Below are positions 48,595 through 58,470 of a DNA stretch of 64,000 nucleotides, in pieces. The notes under the pieces were generated by a model. The model saw only the letters and a program-made list of their open reading frames with translations, was not told where the DNA came from and did not search any database. This DNA comes from Panax quinquefolius (taxonomy: Eukaryota > Streptophyta > Magnoliopsida > Apiales > Araliaceae). Made by a program: the position numbers and the translations under genes. Within the stretch, counting starts at the first letter, position 1, and each line of letters opens with the position of its first letter. The stretch covers positions 4,008,437-4,072,436 of the forward strand of contig CM035160.1 of the NCBI GenBank assembly GCA_020205615.1, given 5' to 3'.

Positions 48595-49831
48595 GTGGCG
48601 CCCAAAATAGGTATACATCACCCATTCTGAGTTGTCAATACATGATACGAAATAACTACAACTTTATTATTACAACAAGAAAAGCTGTGAGTTTGAATAC
48701 AAATATTATCTTACTGTATAATATCTATACTCAAATAAATCCTCATCACATTTATTGATACATTATTTTACAAAAATGGTGAGGACTACTAAAACAATTC
48801 TTTCTAAAACCTTCATTCCATACCCAGACTAATTGCACTCGCTATATTCTCGCCTCCACGAGAAGAAAAATGGAACAAAAGGAAAAGGGTGAGCTCAACT
48901 AGCCCAAAAAAGAATATTATGACTAAGATAATATACAACAAATTACCGTTAGTCTTCAACAGGAAAAATCTAATAGAATACAATAGACAACAAATTTTAA
49001 ATCAATATTAGCAGCGGAAATAATAATTCATTAGAAGAGTTAAGTAGAGAATACAAACTACTATCTTCATGTATGAATTTAAAAGTTCATCGTCTATCTT
49101 TTATCCCCTGTAACATCAATCAATATACATCCGGAATCAAATATTCATCTTTTACTCTACTGAGCCAAAGATATTCATCGATTAATCATGTTCATCTAAA
49201 CACTGCTCATCTTTACACTACTACCAAAGATATTCTTCAGAAATCATTCATCTTTGCACTTCTGGGCCAAAGATATTCAATAATATCATCATTTAAGGCG
49301 AGGATGATGAAAAATATTTTTAAAGAAACGAATCCAAAGGAAACAAAATGACAAGGATTAAGGATTAAAGATTAGTGACTTTGTTTTATCCATGTTCAAA
49401 AATACCTCAAAAATAATCATAGTGGTGTAAAATTCAAGAATGATCAAAACATGGATACAATCAAAGCTAGTATCCGAGAATAGATATTTTGGACAAAAAA
49501 AAGAAATTTTATTTTTAAATGAATAGTCTTCAGATATCGTGAATAGTCTTAGTATCGTGAATAGTAACTCAAACACTAAAAGATAGAAATTTCCCAAAAA
49601 AACATCTTCACGCTTCATGAATAGTACTTTAAATGAATAGTAACTCGTGAATAAGAAACTCATGAATAGTAACTTAGTGAATAGTAACTCATGAATAGTA
49701 ACTCCGTGAATAAGAACTTCATGAATAGTAACCCCATACGTGAAAAAGTTCCAAATTTGATAAAAAGTTCCAACTAATATTTCAAAGATAATGATATTGA
49801 AGAAATAATATCATTTGAGAACGAGCGATTC
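48595..49831 (-). repeat. Truncated 5' LTR of element II
   Basis: It matches the first half of the 3' LTR (38548 onward), including a longer GTGAATAGTAACT minisatellite at about 49610-49735, and stops at about 49831 after AATATCATTTGAGA. The following DNA corresponds to LTR sequence about 850 bases further on, so a deletion or junction lies here. Confidence 0.75.
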
Positions 49832-50486
49832 GAGAAGAGGGGCTTTCCAATAAAGATTTCTCATTCTTGGCGCCTTGATTAGGTGACCAAACCTCTCCTT
49901 ATGTAACTTTCTAGACATTGCCAATAATATTTTCTAATAATATTATTCAGATAATATGAATTATTGTCTCAGATAATGGAAAATACATGTAATGACAATT
50001 CTTAAAACAACAATAATATAAAATATCAACGCAGCAATTATTGAATCAATAAAATATAATATTGAATTGTAATTATTGTAACAATTATTGAGTAGTGCCT
50101 TCTTACTTAAGAATCAATAATTGGTGCAATCTGGTAATATCTTTCTTGTGTTTTAACCACCGAGTATTTTAACAAAGATTAATCTGGTATAACTACGCCA
50201 GTAAATCATTTATAAACAACTTATATTTGTCGTTTTCTTTATCTAATCGCTTTCCGTTATGGGGCCCACACAAGGCTGCGTCGTCGTACTGATATTCCCG
50301 ATAAAAAAAATATTCCACGACCAAACGAATATTCTCCGACAACAATGAATATTTTATAGCCACTTGCATATTTTGTAAAATTTGCATATTTCACCCATAA
50401 CTTTAAACTTTTATCAATTTAACCATTTACTAAATAATTATAAGAAAAATTGAATACTTTTATTTCATAAAATCCGGGGTCTTACA
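49832..50486 (-). repeat. Right end of a divergent LTR
   Basis: It continues the LTR order from the GAGGGGCTTTCC region to a terminal CCGGGGTCTTACA. Its last 100 bases differ from all other LTR ends in the window (no AATAAGTTGGGGTC). It may be the right part of the older LTR whose left part is at 37864-38547, with element II inserted between. This is an inference from order and divergence. Confidence 0.6.
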
Positions 50487-50745
50487 AAAATCCTTTCTCT
50501 GAAGGTGTCAAAGTAAGACTGAACGACCATGTGCAACCTTTTGTCAAGGCTGATGACGCTATGAAATTATTGCACGATGATGATGATGATGCTTCCAATG
50601 ATCATGTGTTTGATCCAATATGTTCGCAGATAAAAAGTCGTAAAAAAGCAACACGGTTGAAAAGTGGTATTGAATAATTTGCAAAACAGAAGACACTTCG
50701 AATGTGTGCAATATTTGGAATATTTACAAACCATTATAAGTGAAA
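50487..50745 (+). pseudogene. FAR1/FHY3-related C-terminal fragment
   Basis: A plus-strand frame opens directly at the LTR boundary and reads RLNDHVQPFVKADDAM, an aspartate run, then FDPICSQIKSRKKATRLKSG and a stop at 50675-50677. Past the stop the same frame continues KTLRMCAIFGIFTNHYK. This layout (DP...K.+ .K..R.K.G.E, then C..CG...H.+) is that of the C-terminal end of FAR1-related plant proteins, themselves derived from Mutator-like transposases. The zinc-binding cysteines are partly lost and the rest of the protein is absent, so it is a remnant of either a FAR1-related gene or a transposase. Confidence 0.45.
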
Positions 50746-50966
50746 CCATTATAAAGATTTAGGATTGAAAAGGCCTGAAGCTTCATAATTTCATTTCTCT
50801 GTATGGATTTTGAGAAACAACTACTTGGGCAGTGTTATTAATATTGTTTGCTTTTGCTCTATCTCTGTTTACATGCATGCACAACTTCTCTTATATATGA
50901 ATTAAATATAAAATCTTTTTGAATTGTGAAACTTCTCTTATATATGGATTCTTGTGAATTTGTAGG

Positions 50967-51750
50967 TCTTTTGTCCGCAGTATTAAATCGCGATATCTTT
51001 TAATACCCCGGACGCTAGGTCAAACAGACTACCAGGATGTGTAAATTATTTAGCTCTTCTATATATGCAAACCTTATAAGTGCCATCACAACATGTTGAG
51101 AGATTATTCATGAAAATCTCAACATGTTGTGATAGCACTCCGGCTAGAGTTTGTATAAAAGAGCTAAACAATTGACCCACAATACATTTCTTGTTAAATG
51201 TTATTAAACCCTATGGTAACTTTCTGAAACTTCTCTATATAGATTTTAGAGTAGTATTCACTGTATGAATTTCTTTTTAAATTTTAAAACTCAAAACCCT
51301 CTATTTAAATATTCTCTTTCGTATTGTTAGCCCCAACAACATAAATTTTTGCCACACTTTCATGTAATGATACTAATATGAAAGAAGAAATAGAAAATTA
51401 TGGAGCCTTAATTCGAATTAAGTCGTGCTTTAAATTATGGAGTTTGCAGTATTTATAATAGAGACCTAGCGTCCACAGTATTAAACTGCGGACTATACTT
51501 CTCAGATTTCGACATTCTCACTTTCCTAGTGCGTCTTTTACTTTGACGTAGCGTCCACAATATTAAATTACGGACGAGACTATGAGTTTTCTGGCATCGT
51601 TTGGATAAACTAGGTTTCGTACTGCGGATGGTATTTTAATTTTCAAAAGGAGTTTGAGTCTGCAGTTTAATATCGCAGATTTAGAGAATTTTTAAGAAGG
51701 GTATTTTGGTCATCATCATCTGTCTGCGGTTAAATCTGCTAATACTAAAA
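50967..51750. repeat. Dispersed palindromic motif GTCCrCAGTATTAAACTGCGGAC
   Basis: A near-palindrome of about 23 bases occurs at 51471-51493 (best copy), 51553-51575 and 51658-51680. Partial or inverted copies occur at 50973-50992, 50998-51013, 51620-51640 and 51722-51745. Repeated short inverted motifs of this kind occur in the subterminal regions of some DNA transposons such as CACTA elements. No terminal repeat or target duplication was found. Confidence 0.5.
51049..51168. ncRNA. Strong 120-nt hairpin, miRNA-precursor-like
   Basis: 51080-51101 and 51117-51138 are inverted copies of 22 bases with one mismatch, separated by a 15-base loop. Pairing resumes outside (TTAGCTCTT at 51050-51058 with AAGAGCTAA at 51159-51167) after a bulged region. 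The size and near-perfect 22-base duplex are like a plant microRNA precursor, but I do not recognise a known miRNA and the flanking palindromic motifs make a small inverted-repeat element equally likely. Confidence 0.35.
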
Positions 51751-51857
51751 ATTAAACTATTTGAGAGCAATATAGCAAGTTGTTAGATATCCAGATAAAC
51801 GATCAAAATTTATTGTAAGGATAGCCATTTTTTTAAAACGTTAGCTATAGATCAACT

Positions 51858-51896
<39 letters not shown>

Positions 51897-53536
51897 GATA
51901 GAACTCATTTTGAATTTGGACGAAAAATAAACACAAGAACAAACGGTTCAAATTTATTCTAATTAATTTGGGTGAGAAAGAGTGGTGGGAGAGAAAGAAA
52001 AAGAGAGATGAAATGAAAATAAATTTGTTAAAACGAAAAAAAAAAAAAAAAAAATTTCGTTACGCGGTCGTACTTTTAAACACGAACAATTTTAAAGGAC
52101 AATTAGTAGTATATATAGACTATCTCATATAATATGAATATCCTAGCTAGCTATAGGTAGACATGCATAAGGTAAAATGCTCTATTTTTCTACTAGCAGT
52201 TAGTTACCTTATTGACATTATACCACGATATGTATAGGTGCACTTTTATTAGTTGGTTTAGCTAGTCTAATCAGTAAAAGAGGTGCTGATACTGTTAATG
52301 TGTGCCCGAGTAGCCAAGTTGGTGAATTATTTAGATTTTTAACTTTTTCTATGGTTTATGGAAGAATGTGACATGCAATATAACAATTATTGATGAACTT
52401 AAGAACTCATAGTTTGGCAGCTTTGGCTGTTGTGTATTGAACTATTTTTTCAATAAATAAATAATTACTATATATTACCCTGCATGCTAAAAAATAAAAA
52501 TGTAAGAAAATTAATCTAAATAATATTTATTTGTAGGCGGTCAAATCTTTGTATACTTGATTATCTAGGTGGGAATTAATGGTGTGTTAGCCTCAATATA
52601 TAGAAATATAATAAATGAGTTTTTTTATGGTGCGTTAACGCTACTCTTTTTTTTAACCCCTCCTCCTTTTTCTCTTTCCTCGCCTGTTATAAAAAGGCAA
52701 TTACTATGTCTTAGTTTGATCTCCTCTTTCTCTTTCTCCTTTGTTCATATTCTCCTTTTCTCAAATATTTGGAAGTATTTGAAAATCTTTAGAGACGAGG
52801 TTAAACTTAATTTGGATATGAGTATCTCTTTTTTTAAAGTCTGTCAAACTCTATCATTTGATTGAAATATAAAAAAATCTATGACTTTTTGAATACCAAA
52901 TACCACCTAACTTTTAAAGATATTTCAAAAGTTGTAATTGAATACCAATAAATTTTTATAAACTCTTTAAATGTCATACAACTAAACTTTAAAAGTCCTT
53001 AAAATATTTAAAATCTTAATTAAATACACCCGTAGTCGAGACATTTTAATTGTTTTGACATCATTAATGAAGTATTTATTTTAGACTAAATTATTTTATT
53101 TTAATAGTGTGTTATAATCTTAATATTATTCGTATATACATTATTAGTATATCAAATTAAACTCTTGTATTTAACATGCGGGCTCTAATTATATTGATAG
53201 GTAGTAGGACTACTTAAACTCTTGCTTAGGGTTTATTTGGTGTCAAATCATCATTTTAAAATAATTACTTTGTAAAGAGTTGTCCTTTTGAGTTATTTCA
53301 CCATCATGAAAGCCTTGATTGCAGTGGATTGATCTATTTTTCGTCGGTGAATGTAGGCCAAAATTAAAGCCGAACTAATTAAGTAGCAATGTGTCTTATA
53401 ATCTAATGATCTCTTAATTACTTCCCTTATGTTAAAAAGATGTGCATTAATTAAGTAGCAATTGTCATGTAATGATATACATTACCTACTATATGTGTTT
53501 TATGATTATTAGACTAATTTAATGAGAGTAAAACAA
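51751..53536. other. AT-rich intergenic DNA
   Basis: (TA)n at about 51858-51890 and a poly-A run near 52039. No gene, RNA gene or clear transposon is seen. Confidence 0.5.
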
Positions 53537-53544
53537 AGTCTAGG

Positions 53545-53898
53545 GGGATGTTTGATAAAAATCGAATGAATTTGAATCTGAATGAAAAAAGTTATTTGAT
53601 AATTGACATGTCTGAAACATCTGAATAACATATATTTATTATTTTCTCCCTCTAAAAAAATTCAAAAAATTGTTGTAAATTTATTTAATATTATTTAATA
53701 TAATAGTTAATATTATATATAAAAAAAAGAAGTTCATTCAGCCAAAAAAATTAGACTAAATCAATCAACTCAAAATCGTTTGAATGGCTGACCGGTTCAA
53801 CCATTCAGACGATTTTTTTTCAAAACTAACGTACTGAATGACTAAATTGGTCAACCATTCAGCTATTCAGCCATTCATCTACAATCAAACAGCCCTTT
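53545..53898. mobile_element. hAT-like MITE
   Basis: The ends read inward as GGGATGTTTGAT and (after AAA) GGGCTGTTTGAT. AGTCTAGG (53537-53544) and AGTTTAGG (53899-53906) are an 8-bp duplication with one mismatch. The 354-bp interior has no coding frame. Confidence 0.65.
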
Positions 53899-53906
53899 AG
53901 TTTAGG

Positions 53907-54944
53907 ATGGGAAATTAAGGACATAATTTGTTAAGTTTTTATGGTCATCTCTATAATATGTCCTATATGCAGTTAAACTGATTGCAACATGTTAACATAA
54001 CAAGCTTATATGAATACTCAGAATTTGCCATTTATATAGGCTGAAATACAAAATTGTCCCTCCAATTTCAATATGACCCTTAAACTTTTAAAAGTCTCAA
54101 TGTGGGTCAAAATCGGGTTCATTTCACTAGTTGCATTTTTTAAGGGGAAAATGGTAATCTCACCTAAATAATTTTATTTTAGATAATTAAATAAAACAAT
54201 TAAATATTAAAATAAATAAAACTAACACACCAAGAACGCACACATGCCAAACACAATTAAACTAACATGCAAAGAACACACATCATCAAATCTAAATTTG
54301 AACCAAATTTTAGATCTGAACCAAATCAATTGTTTCACCCTCATTAATCAAAATCAAGAACATCAATCACCAACAAATCAACAAATGAACTGTCGAATTG
54401 ATAATATAAACATAAAGCAGCCCCAAAAATCATCTACGGCAAGTGAATGTGAATTAAACAAATAAATTGTCAAATTAAACAAATCTTCATCTTCCCCAAA
54501 TTTTACCGCAAAGTTTCAAATTACTTGACTTACGTGAATTGAATATTCAAACTTCTAACGTGATGCGTCCATTTAGTTGAAACTAATAATAGAAAATCTT
54601 TATGAGGTTTACTTGAGAAAAAAATCATCACATATATATATATTAATCTGCAGAGATTCGGGATTGAACAATAATGATCAGCTTTAACAGATCATATGAT
54701 GGTTGATTCTTTTGATAGTATTGAAATCCTAGTAAACTTAACAAGTAAATGTAGGTGCAGTTATCATATATAATTATTCGAAACACTGATCAGAAAATGA
54801 GCTGAAAAGATCCAATCATCTAGCAAATACAAATAGTTTTGGGTTTATGCCTAATGGAATCTCTGATGAGAGTACTTTAAAATTCAAGTTGGAGAGGGTG
54901 AAAGCTTAAGAGAGTTTTATAAACAAAAATTAAATAATGAAATT
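53907..54944. other. Upstream region of the LBD29-like gene
   Basis: AT-rich with no gene. The 73-codon open frame at 54244-54465 is rich in N, Q and I and looks like chance. It is the likely distal promoter of the gene at 55157. Confidence 0.5.
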
Positions 54945-54950
54945 TGTCGG
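54945..54950 (+). promoter_or_regulatory. TGTCGG auxin-response element upstream of LBD29-like gene
   Basis: TGTCGG, a high-affinity binding form for auxin response factors, lies 207 bases before the start codon. LBD29 of Arabidopsis is a target of ARF7 and ARF19, so the site fits the gene, but a six-base motif is weak evidence alone. Confidence 0.35.
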
Positions 54951-55019
54951 CAATTATGGGAACCAAATGCAATTAAGTATTCATTATAATATGACCCACC
55001 TCCCTCCTCATCTAGTGTT

Positions 55020-55025
55020 TATAAA
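55020..55025 (+). promoter_or_regulatory. Likely TATA box of the LBD29-like gene
   Basis: TATAAA within GTTTATAAAC, 132 bases upstream of the start codon, gives a leader of roughly 100 bases, normal for a plant gene. Poly-C/poly-A runs at about 55098-55129 lie in that leader. Confidence 0.4.
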
Positions 55026-55156
55026 CAGAGTGATTACAATGCTTGCACCAAGCTGAGAGCTAAGTATTACCGATTAAATTAAAACCCCTCAACTCCCCCC
55101 AACCCCCCCCCAAAAAAAAAAAAAAAAAAGAAAAGAAAAGAATAGTAGTAACTAAG

Positions 55157-56044
55157 ATGACAGGCACTGGTTCGCCTTGTGGTGCTTGCAAGTTCTTGAG
55201 AAGAAAATGTGTAAGGGGTTGTGTTTTTGCACCTTATTTCTGCCATGAACAAGGAGCTACACACTTTGCAGCCATCCATAAGGTTTTTGGTGCAAGCAAT
55301 GTGGCGAAGCTCCTTGCTCACCTTCCGGTTAGTGATCGGTGTGAAGCTGCCGTTACCATCTCATATGAAGCCCAAGCTAGGCTTCAAGATCCCATTTATG
55401 GCTGTGTTTCACATATATTTGCCCTCCAGCAGCAGGTAATTAATTAAATTAAGTAATATTACACATTCACCTTTTTTTCTTTTATAGTACTAAAATATTT
55501 CACGTTAAACCCTAATTTAGTTATGTCAAATTATAATTCTCAGCTTCAATCACTGATGATAATTAATCTCTTGTTTAATTAATAAATTATGCAGGTGTTT
55601 AATCTACAAGCACAATTAGCTTCTTTAAAGGTACAAGCTGCAAGTCAAACCTTTCCAAGTGGCTCTGCAGGAAGTACCGGAAACCCTAATTATGATAAAA
55701 CATCTTATGGGAAATTTCCTTCTAATTACCCACAAGATGTTCATAGCTGGTTTCAGTCAGAAAACTCAAATATGATCATGCCCCAATTTGATAATCTGAA
55801 CATAAGCGCAAATGTTGGATACTCTGCAAATGGGATCATGAATATGAACTCTTCATCAGGAAATTATGAAATTAATTCAGTTCATATCGGGGATGAAAGC
55901 GTCTCCTTTTCTAGTTTTGAAGAGGCTTCTAATTATTCCATGGATTCTCTTCATAACATGCGAACAAGCAACCGGCAGTGGACTACTTTTCGAGATGATA
56001 TGGATGACCTTCAATCAGTGGCCTTCGGCTATATTCAGCATTAA
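55157..56044 (+). CDS. LBD29: LOB-domain transcription factor, LBD29-like
   Basis: Exons 55157-55435 and 55595-56044 join across a 159-base GT-AG intron to give 242 residues. The class I LOB domain fills exon 1: the zinc-binding block CX2CX6CX3C at C8, C11, C18, C22, the GAS block around [11 protein letters not shown] (37-47), and a leucine-zipper-like end (L90, L97, L101; the last heptad position is A108). The words [20 protein letters not shown] and the C-terminal LQSVAFGY favour LBD29 over LBD16, LBD18 or LBD33. The intron after the QQQ codons is the usual one. LBD29 relatives are nuclear DNA-binding factors induced by auxin through ARF7/ARF19 that promote lateral root initiation. The variable tail is Ser/Asn-rich. 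An LBD16-like gene faces it 6.9 kb away. Family certain; orthology to LBD29 likely. Confidence 0.92.
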
Positions 56045-56733
56045 CTCGATCGTCGAAAAATATATCATCGGGTGAATATATTAAATACTCGATCTTGTCA
56101 ATTTTGTAGTACGGCTACTGCACGCACATCTTTAAGACATGTATTTTGTAGCTATAAAATAATTAAACTATGAAGTAGGAACCCTAGAAATGTACGTTCA
56201 TATAGTTGGAAACCCTATAATCCACCCTATGATTGTTTTGTTAAGCTAGATCTCTTGTAACCTTGAATAATAGTAAATTTTGTGTTAATGACTAAATTCT
56301 GAACCTATCAAGTTGCTCCAATTTTCGGTAGTTTTTTTTGGGTGGAGGTATTGTTTCAATTTCCACAACAATCAATACTTTCAAGTGGTTGTTCAAGATT
56401 TAGGTCAAGTATATTACTAGCTCATGTTTGTTTCCATGATTAATCCTTAATTAGGTGTAATTGTATATATGCTCTTACAAACCTTAGTATCAAAATATTG
56501 CTGCAAGCTCTTATTTTACTTTATGATGCCTCCTGTTAAGTGTCATGATATATAAAATATTTAAAGAATCAACATGATATATATAAAGAATCCTGATGAT
56601 ATATATTATACCGCAAAAAATCTAAGTCTATATATATATAGAGAGAGAAGAGCTAGCTAGCTTCTGCAAATTATACTGGTGTTTTGCATGTATTGTATAA
56701 AATATTTCTCTGTAATTTGCAATCCCAAGAAAG

Positions 56734-56781
<48 letters not shown>

Positions 56782-57500
56782 TAGGTTTTGTGAAGTACTA
56801 AACCTTGCTCCAGTACTCTGTTCGTTCCCTTGTACCTAATCGTCAGCATAAACTGGCAGGAACTAATTAATGTATATTCTTCACTCACACTTTGATCGAA
56901 AAGGTTATATACTTAGATATCTTGTCTTTTGTTTAGAATTCTGTTGGAACTGAATTGACCAAAGAAGGAAACTGGATGTTTCTCTATTGATAGAAGAGGT
57001 AAAAAGACTTAAAAAGTTAAAACCCTAACTCACCTATTCAAAGTTTCTATTTATATATGAGTTTGATCTTACAGAAGTCAGTATATTTGAGTTTTTTGCA
57101 GTATTTTTTGGAGGAGAAGTGGCTTTAGAGCCGAACCACTAAGTTTTTCGTGTAGCATCATCTTTTTAGAAGTTGAGTTTGTAAGAAACTAAATTATTAT
57201 TTTCAATTCTTTTTTATAGTATCAAGTTAAAGAAAGAGAGACATCCTGCAGGTTTCATGGTGGAAAAAAAACACTTGCGATTTAAAATAGAACTCTCCGT
57301 TGAGATACTTATTTTTATTGAGAATCGTTATTTCACAATTTTTTTAATATTTTAATAAGTTTCCTCTCACATATAAGTGTTGAACTCATTTATTATTATG
57401 TGATTAAAAACTTGTAAAATTATATTATCACTTTTTATTTTTATGAAAATATTAATTCCCTTTTAATTAAATCATCCGAAGATGGAGGACTACGTACATA
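56045..57500. other. 3' flank of the LBD29-like gene, intergenic
   Basis: Presumed 3' untranslated sequence, then AT-rich DNA with (TA)n at about 56735-56780. No other gene is seen. Confidence 0.55.
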
Positions 57501-57509
57501 TGCGCTGCA

Positions 57510-57700
57510 TAACCAACCCTATGTTGGGAATATATTTTACGAACCATGCATCCCACATCAATTCATCACCAATACAGCGTATATCTATGTAGACTGACTC
57601 AATAAGTATATTGAATCACCTCCTTACTCTTTAATTTATCCAATATGGAATTCATGTGAAATATCTCAATAATCTCTACATTTCACTTGAATACTCATCA
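57510..57700 (-). repeat. Dispersed repeat F, copy 1
   Basis: Read on the minus strand it runs GAGATATTTCACATGAATTC, AAGGAGGTGATTCAATA, then GATGAATTGATGTGGGATG. Related copies are at 58305-58470 and, in the other orientation, 61148-61335. The type is not identified. Confidence 0.5.
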
Positions 57701-57947
57701 CAAGTATCATATATACTAGAGTAGTCACCATTGAGCACACCTTCTTTTGAGTCCTTTCCTTGCGAACCCTTCATCCTGAGCAGCTTTCCCAGAGCCATCC
57801 TAAACTCGTTTCTCCCTGCTCAAATCATATTTCACCGTGGTGCCAAACACATGAGTGATTCACTTGCATGTGCTCCACCTGACTCAACTCTATTTGCTCC
57901 ATTGCGCAGACTAAGTAACACGCGACCTGCGAATGCTCCATTATAGA

Positions 57948-58300
57948 TAAAGGTGTAAACGAGTCGAACTGAACCGAACATAGAGCTCTGCTCGAATTCG
58001 ACTCGAAACGTTAAATTCATACTTGAATTCAAATTGTATTTGAAAATTTTTATCCAGATTAGATTCGACTCGAATATTTATTACCTGAATTTGATCCGAC
58101 TTGGATCGAATTATATTCAAACTACTCGTGAATTTCAAATTAAAATTCGAGTTTTAAGTTTTTACATAATAACTAGTTTTATAATAAATATAATTATAAA
58201 TTGAATTTGTTATTTTACATAGAAATAAGAAAATATATTTACTATTACACTTTACAAATATAAAATCACAATTAAAATTAATTATATCCTAATTTGATTT
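57948..58300. mobile_element. Possible MITE-like repeat rich in CGAACT/CGACTCG
   Basis: It starts AAAGGTGTAAACGAGTCGAA, a phrase typical of a high-copy plant repeat with many GAGTCGAA words (57958-58120). The right end was not located. Confidence 0.35.
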
Positions 58301-58304
58301 AATC

Positions 58305-58470
58305 ATATAGGGTGATGTAAAACGCATGAGTGATCACTTGTGTAGACTAACCTAATAAACATATATGTTGGACCACCTTGTCTTACCTAAAAAGTTAACA
58401 TATTACCATATTTATTAACTCATCTAAATTTATTCGACGTGTGATTCATGTAAAATATCCCAACAACTAG
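58305..58470 (-). repeat. Dispersed repeat F, copy 2
   Basis: On the minus strand: TTGGGATATTTTACATGAAT, TAACTTTTTAGGTAAGACAA, GGTCCAACATA. It matches the middle of the copy at 61148-61335. Confidence 0.55.

Larger units (their letters stand above)
38548..49831 (-). mobile_element. Degenerate Ty3/Gypsy chromovirus, element II, with a nested solo LTR
   Basis: Read right to left: truncated 5' LTR 48595-49831, leader with two primer-site motifs, gag in two parts (48009-48419 and about 44560-45425) split by an inverted solo LTR (45426-48008), protease about 44040-44230, RT about 43000-43740, RNase H about 42560-43000, integrase about 41480-42330, chromodomain-like tail about 41280-41470, polypurine tract 41262-41274, 3' LTR 38548-41261. 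It is close kin of element I but has its own LTR features, notably an expanded GTGAATAGTAACT minisatellite. All frames are broken. I found no matching target duplication, and the 5' LTR is truncated. Confidence 0.9.

Noticed and set aside
52300..52340. tRNA-like start (GCCCGAGTAGCCAAGTTGGT)
   Set aside because: It looks like the 5' part of a tRNA-Leu or tRNA-Ser, but no anticodon stem, T-loop (GGTTCGAATC type) or acceptor complement follows.
54244..54465. 73-codon frame upstream of the LBD29-like gene
   Set aside because: It is Asn/Gln/Ile-rich, typical of A-rich non-coding DNA, and no homologue is recognised.
55079..55321. Minus-strand frame opposite LBD29-like exon 1
   Set aside because: It is an antisense shadow of the conserved LOB domain.
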